From an uncultured Lachnospiraceae bacterium (GTDB lineage: Bacteria > Bacillota > Clostridia > Lachnospirales > Lachnospiraceae): DNA of 64,000 nucleotides. Of the stretch, positions 24,768 through 33,255 are shown piece after piece; positions within the stretch are counted from its first letter, which is position 1, and every line of letters begins with the position of its first letter. Location: positions 380,678 through 444,677 of the forward strand of contig CAKRHW010000002.1 in the NCBI GenBank assembly GCA_934339365.1. Direction: 5' to 3'. The position numbers and the translations under genes were made by a program. The notes below the pieces were generated by a model. That model saw only the letters and a list, made by a program, of their open reading frames with translations. It did not search any database and was not told the DNA's origin.

Positions 24768-26220
24768 CTAATACTTTTCCCAGCAGGCGGATTCCCTGTT
24801 GAATTTCCTGTTCTGTTAACTTTGCATATCCTAAAATCAAAGTTGGATTCTTCCTTACCTGCGGTCCAATCTGGTAGTCTTTTAAAGAATAAACTTTTAC
24901 ACCGGCCTTTTTTGCCTCTCTGATTAAATCTTCTTCTGTTCTGTTACCTGGAACCTCTAGTAATATATGCAATCCGGCATTTTCTCCTTTTGTAACAAAT
25001 GACTCTGGCAATTCCCGCAATGCTTTTAATAAAACTTCATGCTTGCCTCTGTAAATCGATCTCATTCGATTTAAATGTCTTGCATAAAATCCTTGTCTGA
25101 TAAATTCATTTACAATGGACTGATCGATGCGAGATACCGTTGTTGAATAAAATTTTAATTTTGACTGGTAACATTCTAATAAATTTTGTGGCAATACCAT
25201 ATAACTCATTCGAATACCCGGAGCTATCGATTTTGAAAATGTTCCTAAATAAATTATTTTTTGATTTTCATCAATTGCTTTTAGTGCCGGAATTGGTTTC
25301 CCAATATAACGGAATTCACTATCATAATCATCTTCAATAATATATCTGTTCGACTCATTTTTTGCCCACTGCAACATTTCAAGTCTTCGTTTCAAAGGCA
25401 TTACCACACCTGTCGGAAATTGGTGAGAAGGCATAATATATGCAAGATTTACATTACTTTTCTCTAATTGTTCTGCCATCATTCCACTACCATCCATCTG
25501 CATCAATTGCACCTGATATCCTAAATTAGAAAATACATTATATGCCTGTATATAAGTAGGACTTTCCATTGCAATTGTTTTACTAATTCTCTTTTTTTCA
25601 ATAATATTTGCATCATTTACTTCTAAAATCTGACTTAAAATCATCAAAAGATATTCATATCCGGCACCTAAAATAATTTGGTGGTAAGAACATTTTACTC
25701 CTCTTGCTTCATACAGATACTCACAAATTGTTTTTCGTAAACAAACTTCACCTTTTGGGTTTCCTGCTGCAAATAATTCTTTATTATCTGCACTTAAAAT
25801 CTCTTTTGTTAATTTCCGCCAGACATTAAATGGAAACTTATTTAAATCAACCCCCTTTGGTGAGAAATCAACCAATAGGGGGTTTTCTTTTTTCTGTGCT
25901 GTAAAATCAGATATTTTTTTCTCATGACTAGAGATATCTGGTATCTGAATATCATACAGCTGCTTTACATCTGCTACATAATACCCTTTCGCAGGCAGTG
26001 TATATACATATCCTTCTGCTACTAACTGCCCATATGCCATATCCACTGTACTCCGGCTAATTTGCAGATGCTTTGCTAACGCTCTTGTAGAAGGAAGTTT
26101 TACTCCTTCTTTTAAATTTCCATTTTTTATTTCCTTACAAATGTGCTCATAAATCTGTTGATATATGGAATCTTTTCCTTTTCCATTTTCAATTTTTAAT
26201 TCAAAAGTTATTTCGTTCAT
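24757..26220 (-). CDS. MocR/PdxR-type regulator (GntR HTH fused to aminotransferase)
   Basis: A 487-residue fusion. Residues ~10-80 are a GntR winged HTH (YQQIYEHICKEIKNGNLKEGVKLPSTRALAKHL, ISRSTVDMAYGQLVAEGYV). Residues ~110-487 are a fold-type I aminotransferase domain with EDDYDSEFRY and the PLP lysine in GTFSKSIAPGIRMSYM. MocR proteins use PLP or an aminated ligand as a signal; PdxR (pyridoxal synthesis), GabR and others belong here. No pdxST, gab or taurine genes are near, so the target is unknown. It lies 17 bases after glnS, likely the same transcript, which is unusual. Confidence 0.92.
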   Translation of the reverse strand: MNEITFELKIENGKGKDSIYQQIYEHICKEIKNGNLKEGVKLPSTRALAKHLQISRSTVDMAYGQLVAEGYVYTLPAKGYYVADVKQLYDIQIPDISSHEKKISDFTAQKKENPLLVDFSPKGVDLNKFPFNVWRKLTKEILSADNKELFAAGNPKGEVCLRKTICEYLYEARGVKCSYHQIILGAGYEYLLMILSQILEVNDANIIEKKRISKTIAMESPTYIQAYNVFSNLGYQVQLMQMDGSGMMAEQLEKSNVNLAYIMPSHQFPTGVVMPLKRRLEMLQWAKNESNRYIIEDDYDSEFRYIGKPIPALKAIDENQKIIYLGTFSKSIAPGIRMSYMVLPQNLLECYQSKLKFYSTTVSRIDQSIVNEFIRQGFYARHLNRMRSIYRGKHEVLLKALRELPESFVTKGENAGLHILLEVPGNRTEEDLIREAKKAGVKVYSLKDYQIGPQVRKNPTLILGYAKLTEQEIQQGIRLLGKVLEKR

Positions 26221-26237
26221 TTGTTTTTCATCTCATT

Positions 26238-27902
26238 TTATTTTGGAAGTTTAAAAGAGCTTTTCAATGATACAATGCGGTTAAATACAGGATGTCCCGG
26301 TTTTGAATCTTTACAGTCTGCACAGAAATATCCCTGACGTACAAATTGAAAACTATCATAGGCTTCTGCTTTTGCTAATTCCGGTTCTACATAACAATGC
26401 TCTAATACAGTTAAAGAATTCGGATTCAAATTCAAACTTCCATCTTCATTATATTTTCCTTTTTCTTCATCTATAATATTCTCATATAAACGAACTTCTG
26501 CCTCTACTGCCTGTGCTGCTGATACCCAGTGAATCGTTCCTTTTACTTTTCTCGCATTAAATCCAGATCCACTCTTTGTCTCTGGATCATACGTACAATG
26601 TACTACCGTTACTTTTCCATTTTCATCCTTTTCAAATCCCACACAAGTAACAAAATATGCATTCATCAAACGTACTTCATTTCCAGGATATAAACGGAAA
26701 TATTTCTTTGGTGGTTCTTCCATAAAATCATTTCGCTCAATATATAATTCACGACTGAATGGAATTTTTCTCTTTCCTAATGCTTCATTTTCAAGATTAT
26801 TATCTGCATCTAAATATTCCACTTCGCCTTCAGGATAGTTATCGATTACAAGCTTAACCGGATCTAAAACTGCCATCATTCTGGCACGTTTTAATTTCAA
26901 ATCTTCACGTATACAATATTCTAACATCGCATAATCTACAGAAGAATTACTCTTTGACACTCCAACTAAGTCTACAAACATCTTAATCGACTCTGGTGTA
27001 AATCCTCTTCTTCTTAATGCACTAATCGTTACCAGTCTTGGATCATCCCATCCATCTACAATATGGTTTTCTACTAATTGTTTGATATAACGCTTTCCTG
27101 TTACAACATTAGTAAGATATAATTTTGAAAATTCAATCTGTCTTGGTGGCTGAGGATATTCTAATTCTCTTACCACCCAGTCATATAGCGGTCTGTGATC
27201 TTCAAACTCTAATGTACAAATTGAATGTGTGACATGTTCAATTGCATCTTCAATTGGATGAGCAAAATCATACATTGGATAAATACACCACTTATCGCCT
27301 GTATTATGATGTATCATATGTGCTACACGATAAATAACAGGATCCCTCATATTAATATTAGGAGAAGCCATATCAATTTTGGCACGTAAAACTCTTTCTC
27401 CATCGGCGAATTCCCCATTCTTCATTCTTTCAAACAAATCAAGATTTTCTTCAACTGAGCGATTACGATACGGACTGTCTTTTCCTGGCTCCTTTAACGT
27501 TCCTCTGTATTCCCGGATCTCATCTGCCGTAAGATCGCATACATATGCCTTCCCTTTTTTTATTAATTTGATAGCGGCTTCATACATCTCATCAAAATAA
27601 TCAGACGCAAAAAATAAGCGATCTTCCCAGTCAGCTCCTAACCATTCCACATCCGCCTTAATTGATTCTACAAATTCTTCTCTCTCTTTGGTTGGATTCG
27701 TATCATCAAAACGCATATTAAATTTACCATTATACTTTTTAGCGATTCCGTAATTGAGTAAAATTGATTTTGCATGTCCAATGTGCAAATATCCATTCGG
27801 TTCTGGTGGAAATCTTGTCTGAACATGATCAAATCTTCCCTCTTCTAAATCTTTATCTATTATCATTTCAATAAAATTCTTTGAAACTGCTTCGTTCTCC
27901 AT
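26238..27902 (-). CDS. glnS: Glutaminyl-tRNA synthetase
   Basis: A 554-residue class I synthetase charging tRNA-Gln directly. Seen: TRFPPEPNGYLHIGHAKS (HIGH motif), FNMRFDDTNPTKE, YPMYDFAHPIEDAIEHVTHS, TLEFEDHRPLYDW, KLYLTNVVTGKRYI, DDPRLVTISALRRRG and the KMSKS-equivalent VSKSN, then the two anticodon-binding beta-barrels. The IEDAIEHVTHS and LEFEDHRPLYDW stretch is GlnRS rather than GluRS. Many Firmicutes lack GlnRS and use GatCAB transamidation, so its presence is a lineage marker. AAGGAG seven bases before the ATG. Confidence 0.96.
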   Translation of the reverse strand: MENEAVSKNFIEMIIDKDLEEGRFDHVQTRFPPEPNGYLHIGHAKSILLNYGIAKKYNGKFNMRFDDTNPTKEREEFVESIKADVEWLGADWEDRLFFASDYFDEMYEAAIKLIKKGKAYVCDLTADEIREYRGTLKEPGKDSPYRNRSVEENLDLFERMKNGEFADGERVLRAKIDMASPNINMRDPVIYRVAHMIHHNTGDKWCIYPMYDFAHPIEDAIEHVTHSICTLEFEDHRPLYDWVVRELEYPQPPRQIEFSKLYLTNVVTGKRYIKQLVENHIVDGWDDPRLVTISALRRRGFTPESIKMFVDLVGVSKSNSSVDYAMLEYCIREDLKLKRARMMAVLDPVKLVIDNYPEGEVEYLDADNNLENEALGKRKIPFSRELYIERNDFMEEPPKKYFRLYPGNEVRLMNAYFVTCVGFEKDENGKVTVVHCTYDPETKSGSGFNARKVKGTIHWVSAAQAVEAEVRLYENIIDEEKGKYNEDGSLNLNPNSLTVLEHCYVEPELAKAEAYDSFQFVRQGYFCADCKDSKPGHPVFNRIVSLKSSFKLPK

Positions 27903-27921
27903 TATATGACTCCTTCCATTT

Positions 27922-27966
27922 AAAAATAGATATTCCTATAATACCATAGGAATACCTATTTTTCAA
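27922..27966 (-). promoter_or_regulatory. glnS promoter embedded in a palindromic terminator
   Basis: TTGAAA (27961-27966), 17-base spacer, TATTAT (27938-27943) reading left. The same DNA forms an inverted repeat (AAAAATAG.TATTCCTAT and ATAGGAATA.CTATTTTT, 27922-27963) that ends in Ts and can terminate the expansin transcript. Terminator and promoter thus share the element. Confidence 0.55.
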
Positions 27967-27987
27967 AGTATTTTTCTAATGCCTTGT

Positions 27988-29331
27988 CTAATATTCGAAA
28001 TTCTTTTTTCCATCTATAATATATCCCGGCATAAGTGGTATCGTATCTTCTAATACTTGTCCGTAGATATCTGTAACACGAAAGGTATATGGTCCCTTTC
28101 CCGGCATTCCTAATCCATCTGCTCCTATTTCAAAAAAATTATAATTTCTTTTTGGAACCTCTTTATATGTACCATCCTCCATTTTTAATTCTAGTTTCTG
28201 AATCGGATACCTGTGATTTCTAACCTGAATCTGCATCCAATATTCTGTACTGTCTTTTTTTATCCAATATTTAATTGGTTCATCTGTAGGAAATGGTATA
28301 ATTTTCCAGGTAACCGGCACACGACCATCTTCCACTTTGGCCACGTGTGGAAATGCTATGGTATTCATATCGATATCTCCATATTTTCCCTCTGGAAGTT
28401 CATCAGCGACAAGCATTTTTAAAGTCCCCATCGGGCCTGTAAGTTCAATATACGCTCCTGACATTTGTCCGGTATTGTATTGCGGACGATTCATGGCACA
28501 AATATAATATCCATTTGTCATGGTATCTAAATTACAGCAGCCTCCTCGATAACCTCCTCCATAAAAAGTACCATCTCCCGAATAAGTCGGTGATTCAAAA
28601 GAGGAATGTATCTCTTGTTGTGCTTCCTGATCTCTATGAGCTAAATCTTTTGCCGTCACAGGTTTCGCCTCTTCTTCTAAAACCGCATGCACAGAATTAC
28701 TCTCTGTCTCTGGTTGTTTCTGTGTAGTTGTCACTTCTGCTGCTGTCTCTGTTTCTGTCTGGTTTTCTGTAGTCGTCTCCTTCGTCGTTGTCTCTGCTTC
28801 TGTCTGATTTTCTGTCGTTGTCTCCTGCGTCGTTGCTTCTGCTTCTGTCTGCTTTTCTGTGCTCGTCTCCTCAATGGTTGTCTTTTGTTCTGTCAGAGTA
28901 TTAGATTGCGAAATCTCATTTGTCGTAACATTCTCTTTTTTTTCTAATATCGGCTGTGTTCTATTCTGAAAAAATGATTTCTTTTTTTTCACAACAATCA
29001 CACATTTTGCTTTTTTCTTCTTATATGATGCAGTTAAAACAATGCTGCCAGTCTTTTTTGCTTTCAGCTGAATTGAATTTCTGTTTTTTTTCTTCACTGT
29101 AACAATTGACTTTTTTGACAACTTCCAATGTATTTTTTGTTTTGTCCCTTTACATTTTATTGTAAAGGTTCTGCCCTGATACACCGTTTTCTTTTTTGCA
29201 CTTAAACACAGCAAAACAGTTTTCTTTTTTACTTCTTTATTTTGTTTTTTCCCCGCTTCTCCCAATATCGGGGAAATAGATCCAACTGTTACTGCCAATG
29301 TTAAAGCACAAAGAATTGTTTTTTTCCTCAT
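27988..29331 (-). CDS. Secreted bacterial expansin with basic Ig-like domain and Thr/Glu linker
   Basis: A 447-residue secreted protein. Residues 1-25 are a signal peptide (MRKKTILCALTLAVTV). ~38-118 is a Lys-rich Ig-like/BIG2-like domain. ~140-215 is a Thr/Glu/Gln linker with 15-residue repeats. ~250-345 is an expansin D1 domain (GDGTFYGGGYRGGCCNLD, MSGAYIELTGP, GDIDMNTIAF with the key Asp at 321). ~346-437 is the D2/CBM63 domain (QIQVRNHRYPIQKLEL, NYNFFEI, FRVTDIYGQVLEDTIP), closely following Bacillus subtilis EXLX1. Expansins loosen cellulose-containing walls without hydrolysis. Aromatic surface residues: Tyr364-Trp365 (Trp-Trp in EXLX1) and Tyr397. Start 29331 set by GGAGG eight bases upstream. 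Stands alone. Confidence 0.87.
   Translation of the reverse strand: MRKKTILCALTLAVTVGSISPILGEAGKKQNKEVKKKTVLLCLSAKKKTVYQGRTFTIKCKGTKQKIHWKLSKKSIVTVKKKNRNSIQLKAKKTGSIVLTASYKKKKAKCVIVVKKKKSFFQNRTQPILEKKENVTTNEISQSNTLTEQKTTIEETSTEKQTEAEATTQETTTENQTEAETTTKETTTENQTETETAAEVTTTQKQPETESNSVHAVLEEEAKPVTAKDLAHRDQEAQQEIHSSFESPTYSGDGTFYGGGYRGGCCNLDTMTNGYYICAMNRPQYNTGQMSGAYIELTGPMGTLKMLVADELPEGKYGDIDMNTIAFPHVAKVEDGRVPVTWKIIPFPTDEPIKYWIKKDSTEYWMQIQVRNHRYPIQKLELKMEDGTYKEVPKRNYNFFEIGADGLGMPGKGPYTFRVTDIYGQVLEDTIPLMPGYIIDGKKNFEY
28717..28851 (-). repeat. Three 45-bp coding repeats in the expansin linker
   Basis: Residues 161-205 are three 15-residue units (consensus QTEAExTTxETTTEN). The DNA copies are similar but diverged, consistent with in-frame tandem duplication; copy number may vary between strains. 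Confidence 0.75.
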
Positions 29332-29443
29332 TTCGTATTCCTCCTCGCCTAATCCATTACATATATTTATGATGCCAAGGACAAAAGCCCAACCTGTCAA
29401 AATTTTTAAACATTTGAACTTTTATCCCTGGCACCATATCATA

Positions 29444-30649
29444 TTATTGCAAGGAATTGCTTATAAGCTCTGTTAACAAACAGTCTGCTGCTTCTTCTTT
29501 TTTCATCAATGGCAAATCTATTACCTTTTTCTCTGTAATCAGCATTAAATGATTGGTATCGGTTCCAAAACCTGCACCTTCTTCACAAAGACTATTTGCA
29601 GCAATCATATCCGCTCCCTTTTTTTCTCTTTTCTTTTTAGAATTTTCAATTACATTTTCTGTTTCCATAGAAAATCCGCATACCCTTTGATCTGGATGTT
29701 TATGTTCTCCAAGAAATGCTAAAATATCTTTTGTTCTCTGTAACTGTAACGTCAAATCTCCATCTTTCTTTTTTATTTTCTGTGATGCAACTTCTTTTAG
29801 CGTATAATCAGCCACCGCAGCAGCCATAATGAAATAATCCATCTGATTCATTCGTTTTGTTACTTCTTTAAACATCTCATCTGCACTAGTCACTTCTACA
29901 AGTTCTACAAACTCTGGTGGCGGTATCATGGTTTTTCCTGTTACCAAAACCACTTCTGCTCCACGAAGCATTGCCATCTTTGCTATTGCATATCCCATTT
30001 TTCCTGTAGAATGATTCGTAATATAACGGACAGGATCTATTGCTTCCCTTGTAGCACCTGCGGTAACAAGTATCTTTTTACCACTTAAATCTTTTTCCTT
30101 TGCGATTTCCTTTTCTAAGCAGGCAATCAGATATTCTTCTGATGGCATTTTCCCTTTTCCGCTATCTCCACAAGCTAAATGTCCCACTGCCGGTTCTACA
30201 ACTTTCATACCATATTGCTTTATTTTCGTCAGATTGTCCTGTACAATCTGATTCTCATACATATGTGTATTCATTGCAGGAGCAACTATAATAGGGCAGG
30301 TTGCTGCAAGAACTGTCGTTGTCAGCATATCATCTGCTAAACCATTCGCCATCTTTCCAATCACATTCGCCGATGCCGGTGCAATTAAAAATGCATCTGC
30401 CTGCTTTGCTAAAGATACATGTGCAACATGAAACTGAAAATTACGATCAAATGTATCTACAAGACATTTATGATTCGTCAATGTCTCAAATGTAATCGGA
30501 TTTATAAAATTTGTTGCATTTTCTGTCATAATAACGTGTACCTGACATCCTCTTTTCACAAGCATGGAAGCTACATTTGCTATTTTGTAAGCTGCGATTG
30601 AACCAGTAACACCTAATACAATGGTCTTATTTTCTAATAAATTTTTCAT
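29444..30649 (-). CDS. coaBC: CoaBC, phosphopantothenoylcysteine synthetase/decarboxylase
   Basis: A 401-residue bifunctional enzyme making 4'-phosphopantetheine from phosphopantothenate and cysteine. The CoaC flavin half (residues ~8-185) shows GVTGSIAAYKIANV, HVSLAKQADAFLIAPASANVIGKMANGLADD, the PAMNTHMYEN motif and the catalytic-type Cys in HLACGDSGKGKMP. The CoaB half follows from ITVTAGAT-like LVTAGATREAIDPVRYITNHSTGKMG, with AAAVADY and the nucleotide-binding end. Last gene of panB-panC-panD-coaBC. Confidence 0.96.
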   Translation of the reverse strand: MKNLLENKTIVLGVTGSIAAYKIANVASMLVKRGCQVHVIMTENATNFINPITFETLTNHKCLVDTFDRNFQFHVAHVSLAKQADAFLIAPASANVIGKMANGLADDMLTTTVLAATCPIIVAPAMNTHMYENQIVQDNLTKIKQYGMKVVEPAVGHLACGDSGKGKMPSEEYLIACLEKEIAKEKDLSGKKILVTAGATREAIDPVRYITNHSTGKMGYAIAKMAMLRGAEVVLVTGKTMIPPPEFVELVEVTSADEMFKEVTKRMNQMDYFIMAAAVADYTLKEVASQKIKKKDGDLTLQLQRTKDILAFLGEHKHPDQRVCGFSMETENVIENSKKKREKKGADMIAANSLCEEGAGFGTDTNHLMLITEKKVIDLPLMKKEEAADCLLTELISNSLQ

Positions 30650-30676
30650 AAAAGCAGGCCCTCACTTTACTACTAT

Positions 30677-31069
30677 CTACTTTAAATCCTCTAATCTTCC
30701 ATGATGTTCATATCTCGTAATTCTTGAAACATGATTCTTTTCATCGACAAATACCACTTTAGGCGGATTTTCTTTCAGTTCTTTTACAGTCATTGTAGCA
30801 TAAGACATAATAATTACTTTATCTCCAACAGATACTTTACGTGCAGCAGCACCATTTAAACAAATCATTCCACTTCCACGTTCTCCACATATAGCATAAG
30901 TTTCAAATCTTTCTCCATTATCAATATCTACAATCTGAACCTTTTCATATTCCGATATTCCGGACTTTTCTAACAATTCTTCGTCAATTGTAATACTTCC
31001 AATATAGTTTAGTTCTGCCTGCACAACCGTAGCGCGGTGAATCTTACTCTTTAATGCTTCTATCTGCAT
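30677..31069 (-). CDS. panD: Aspartate 1-decarboxylase proenzyme (PanD)
   Basis: A 130-residue pyruvoyl enzyme making beta-alanine from aspartate for pantothenate. The self-cleavage site Gly24-Ser25 is in ELNYIGSITID; KSKIHRATVVQA, Tyr/Asn contacts in VDIDNGERFETYAI and GMICLNGAAARKVSVGDKVIIMSYA are all present. Start ATG 31069 has GAGG eight bases upstream and places Ser at the canonical position 25; an upstream extension of ten residues has no support. Confidence 0.97.
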   Translation of the reverse strand: MQIEALKSKIHRATVVQAELNYIGSITIDEELLEKSGISEYEKVQIVDIDNGERFETYAICGERGSGMICLNGAAARKVSVGDKVIIMSYATMTVKELKENPPKVVFVDEKNHVSRITRYEHHGRLEDLK

Positions 31070-31110
31070 TTCTTCTTCCTCTTTCTTTCTATCAGCCAAA
31101 ACAGTCTGAT

Positions 31111-31950
31111 TTAAATCATAAAATTATCAATCAAACGTGTCTTTCCAATATAAACAGCCATTGCAACCAATGTATTTTTCTTTAATTCTTTTGTATGTTC
31201 AATTGTATCAAAGGATACTGCTTCTACATAATCTATTTTTGCCATCGGTTCTGTTTCTATCATTTTTTTCATTTCGTCCACAAGTTTTTCAGCATCCTTT
31301 TCACCTTCAGCAACTCGTTTTTGTCCATAAAAAACTGCTTTGCTTAAAATAAGAGCTGCCTGTCTTTCTTCTTTGCTCAGATACGTATTTCTTGAACTTT
31401 TAGCCAGTCCGTCGTTTTCTCTTATAATCGGACATCCAACAATCTCAATATCCATATTCAGGTCTTTTACCATCCTTTTGATAACAGCCAGCTGTTGTGC
31501 ATCTTTTTGTCCAAAAAAAGCACGATCCGGCGTTACAATGTGAAACAACTTACTTACTACTGTACAAACTCCACGAAAATGAATTGGTCTTGTTTTCCCA
31601 CACAATCCTTTTGTCAATCCATTCATATCTACAAATGTGCAGAAACCATCTGTATACATCTCTTCTACTTCCGGGTGAAAAATCAAATCAACTCCTGTAC
31701 TCTCACAAAGCTTTGCATCTGCATCTAAATCTCTTGGATAACTGTCTAAATCTTCATTTGCTCCAAATTGCATAGGATTTACAAAAATACTAACTACAAC
31801 TTTATCACAACATTCCTTCGCTTTTTTCATTAAGCTCTGGTGTCCTTCATGTAAATATCCCATAGTAGGAACCAGTCCTACAGACAGCCCCTGTTTCTTC
31901 CATTCTTTCACTTGTTCTCTAACGTCCTGTACTTTTGATACGATTTTCAT
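31111..31950 (-). CDS. panC: Pantothenate synthetase
   Basis: A 279-residue class I-like ligase joining pantoate and beta-alanine with ATP. Seen: GLVPTMGYLHEGHQSLM (HIGH-equivalent), VVSIFVNPMQFG, the substrate-loop Gln in NPMQF, VDLIFHPEVEEMYTDG, LCGKTRPIHFRGV, FGQKDAQQLAVI, RENDGLAKSSRNTYL (KMSKS-like). Coupled to panD by an 41-base gap. AGGTGG lies upstream of ATG 31950. Confidence 0.97.
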   Translation of the reverse strand: MKIVSKVQDVREQVKEWKKQGLSVGLVPTMGYLHEGHQSLMKKAKECCDKVVVSIFVNPMQFGANEDLDSYPRDLDADAKLCESTGVDLIFHPEVEEMYTDGFCTFVDMNGLTKGLCGKTRPIHFRGVCTVVSKLFHIVTPDRAFFGQKDAQQLAVIKRMVKDLNMDIEIVGCPIIRENDGLAKSSRNTYLSKEERQAALILSKAVFYGQKRVAEGEKDAEKLVDEMKKMIETEPMAKIDYVEAVSFDTIEHTKELKKNTLVAMAVYIGKTRLIDNFMI

Positions 31951-31993
31951 TTTGCAAAACCACCTTTTATTTTATTTCTAATCATCTATTTTT

Positions 31994-32821
31994 TTAATAT
32001 AATTTTTTTAAAACATCATCACTGATTTTGAATTCATGATTCTCATCAGGAAAAGTTCCTTCTTTTACTTCTTTGCAGTAATTTGCGAATGCTTCCTTCA
32101 TAATCTCTCCTACATTTGCAAATCTCTTAACAAACTTCGGTGTAAAATTCGAAAACATTCCAAGTAAATCCTGATAAACTAATACCTGTCCATCACAAAC
32201 ATTACCTGCTCCAATTCCGATTACAGGAATCTGCAGCTGTTTTGTTACAATTTCTGCAAGTCCGGTAGGAACACATTCTAATACAACTGCAAATGCTCCT
32301 GCATCCTGTAATGCCTTTGCATCGCGAATTAACTTTTTCGCAGCCTGCTCTGTCTTCCCCTGTACCCGGAATCCTCCAAATGCATTAATAGACTGAGGTG
32401 TTAATCCTAAATGTCCCATCACCGGTATCCCGGCCTGAACGATAGCCTTTACCTGTGGACAGACTTCTTCTCCACCTTCTAATTTTACAGCACCTGCACG
32501 TCCTTCCTTCATCAAACGTCCTGCATTCACTACTGCATCATAAACACTTGTCTGATATGACATAAATGGCATATCTACAACAACAAATGCATCCTTTGCC
32601 CCTCTTGCAACTGCTGCACCATGATGAATCATATCCTCCATTGTTACGGATAACGTGTCTTCATATCCTAATATGACATTGCCTAAAGAATCTCCTACTA
32701 AAATCGCATTCACACCTGATTCATCCATCAGCTTTGCTGTAGAATAATCATATGCAGTCAGCATAGTAAGTTTTTCTCCATCTTCCTTTGCTTTCTTAAA
32801 TGTCAATACTGTGTTTTTCAT
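31994..32821 (-). CDS. panB: Ketopantoate hydroxymethyltransferase
   Basis: A 275-residue TIM-barrel enzyme adding a hydroxymethyl group from 5,10-methylene-THF to ketoisovalerate, first step of pantothenate synthesis. Seen: MLTAYDYSTAKLMDESGVNAILVGDSLGNV, VDMPFMSYQ, AVKLEGG, PVMGHLGLTPQSINAFGGFRVQG, VLECVPTGLAEIVTK and IGIGAGNVCDGQVLVYQDLLGM. ATG 32821 is chosen over an upstream GTG because AGGTGG lies five bases before it. First gene of the pan-coa operon. Confidence 0.97.
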   Translation of the reverse strand: MKNTVLTFKKAKEDGEKLTMLTAYDYSTAKLMDESGVNAILVGDSLGNVILGYEDTLSVTMEDMIHHGAAVARGAKDAFVVVDMPFMSYQTSVYDAVVNAGRLMKEGRAGAVKLEGGEEVCPQVKAIVQAGIPVMGHLGLTPQSINAFGGFRVQGKTEQAAKKLIRDAKALQDAGAFAVVLECVPTGLAEIVTKQLQIPVIGIGAGNVCDGQVLVYQDLLGMFSNFTPKFVKRFANVGEIMKEAFANYCKEVKEGTFPDENHEFKISDDVLKKLY

Positions 32822-32908
32822 CCTAACCACCTTTCCTTAAGTCAGCATTCTCTTAAAATAAATCAGAATTGCTGCCTAACAATTTTTACTATCTGTTGAA
32901 AAACATCG

Positions 32909-32954
32909 AAAAAATAGTACAGTTTCTTTCGAATACTGTCCACATTTACTGTAC
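32909..32954 (-). other. Terminator-like hairpin in the panB leader
   Basis: On the minus strand GTACAGT (32948-32954) pairs with ACTGTAC (32917-32923), and the stem runs into TATTTTTT. A weak promoter-like pair (TTTACA-17-TAAGAA) lies just upstream, so the hairpin would sit near the 5' end of the panB mRNA ~90 bases before the start. The rest of 32822-33063 shows nothing recognisable. Attenuator or stray terminator. Confidence 0.35.
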
Positions 32955-33063
32955 CACAAAAGAGACATTCTTACAAGATTAAGTATAAACTGTAAAAAGA
33001 CACTTTCCTGTATCTTTGCAATCTTCTAGAAGCTTTTTATTCTAAAATTTCAAAGAAATTTTA

Positions 33064-33104
33064 AAATAAAAAAAAACGGTTTCTTCATTCATACGAAACC
33101 GTTT
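33064..33104 (-). terminator. Terminator after tRNA-Thr
   Basis: AAACGGTTTC (33074-33083) and GAAACCGTTT (33095-33104) form the stem; on the minus strand it is followed by ten or more Ts. Confidence 0.92.
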
Positions 33105-33110
33105 AAAAAG

Positions 33111-33183
33111 AGCTGCTAACGGGACTTGAACCCGTGACCTCCGCCTTACCAAGGCGACGCTCTACCACCTGAGCCATAGCAGC
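33111..33183 (-). tRNA. tRNA-Thr (anticodon GGT)
   Basis: A 73-base cloverleaf: acceptor GCTGCTA paired with TAGCAGC, D-arm GCTC..GAGC, anticodon stem TCGCC/GGCGG around loop TTGGTAA (anticodon GGT), T-arm ACGGG-TTCAAGT-CCCGT. CCA is not encoded. Reads ACC and ACT codons. It lies between the polyamine operon and panB, with its own promoter and terminator. Confidence 0.96.
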
Positions 33184-33203
33184 ATATATTGCATTCGCGA
33201 TAT

Positions 33204-33232
33204 ATCTTATCATAAATTATATGCAAATGCAA
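33204..33232 (-). promoter_or_regulatory. Promoter for tRNA-Thr
   Basis: TTGCAT (33227-33232), 17-base spacer, TAAGAT (33204-33209) with extended TGA, ending 20 bases before the tRNA. Confidence 0.6.
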
Positions 33233-33255
33233 TAACTATTTTTATATTTTCATTT

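Noticed and set aside
28705..28880. CRISPR-like direct repeats
   Set aside because: Repeats are in-frame 45-bp coding units of the expansin linker without spacers; no cas genes nearby.
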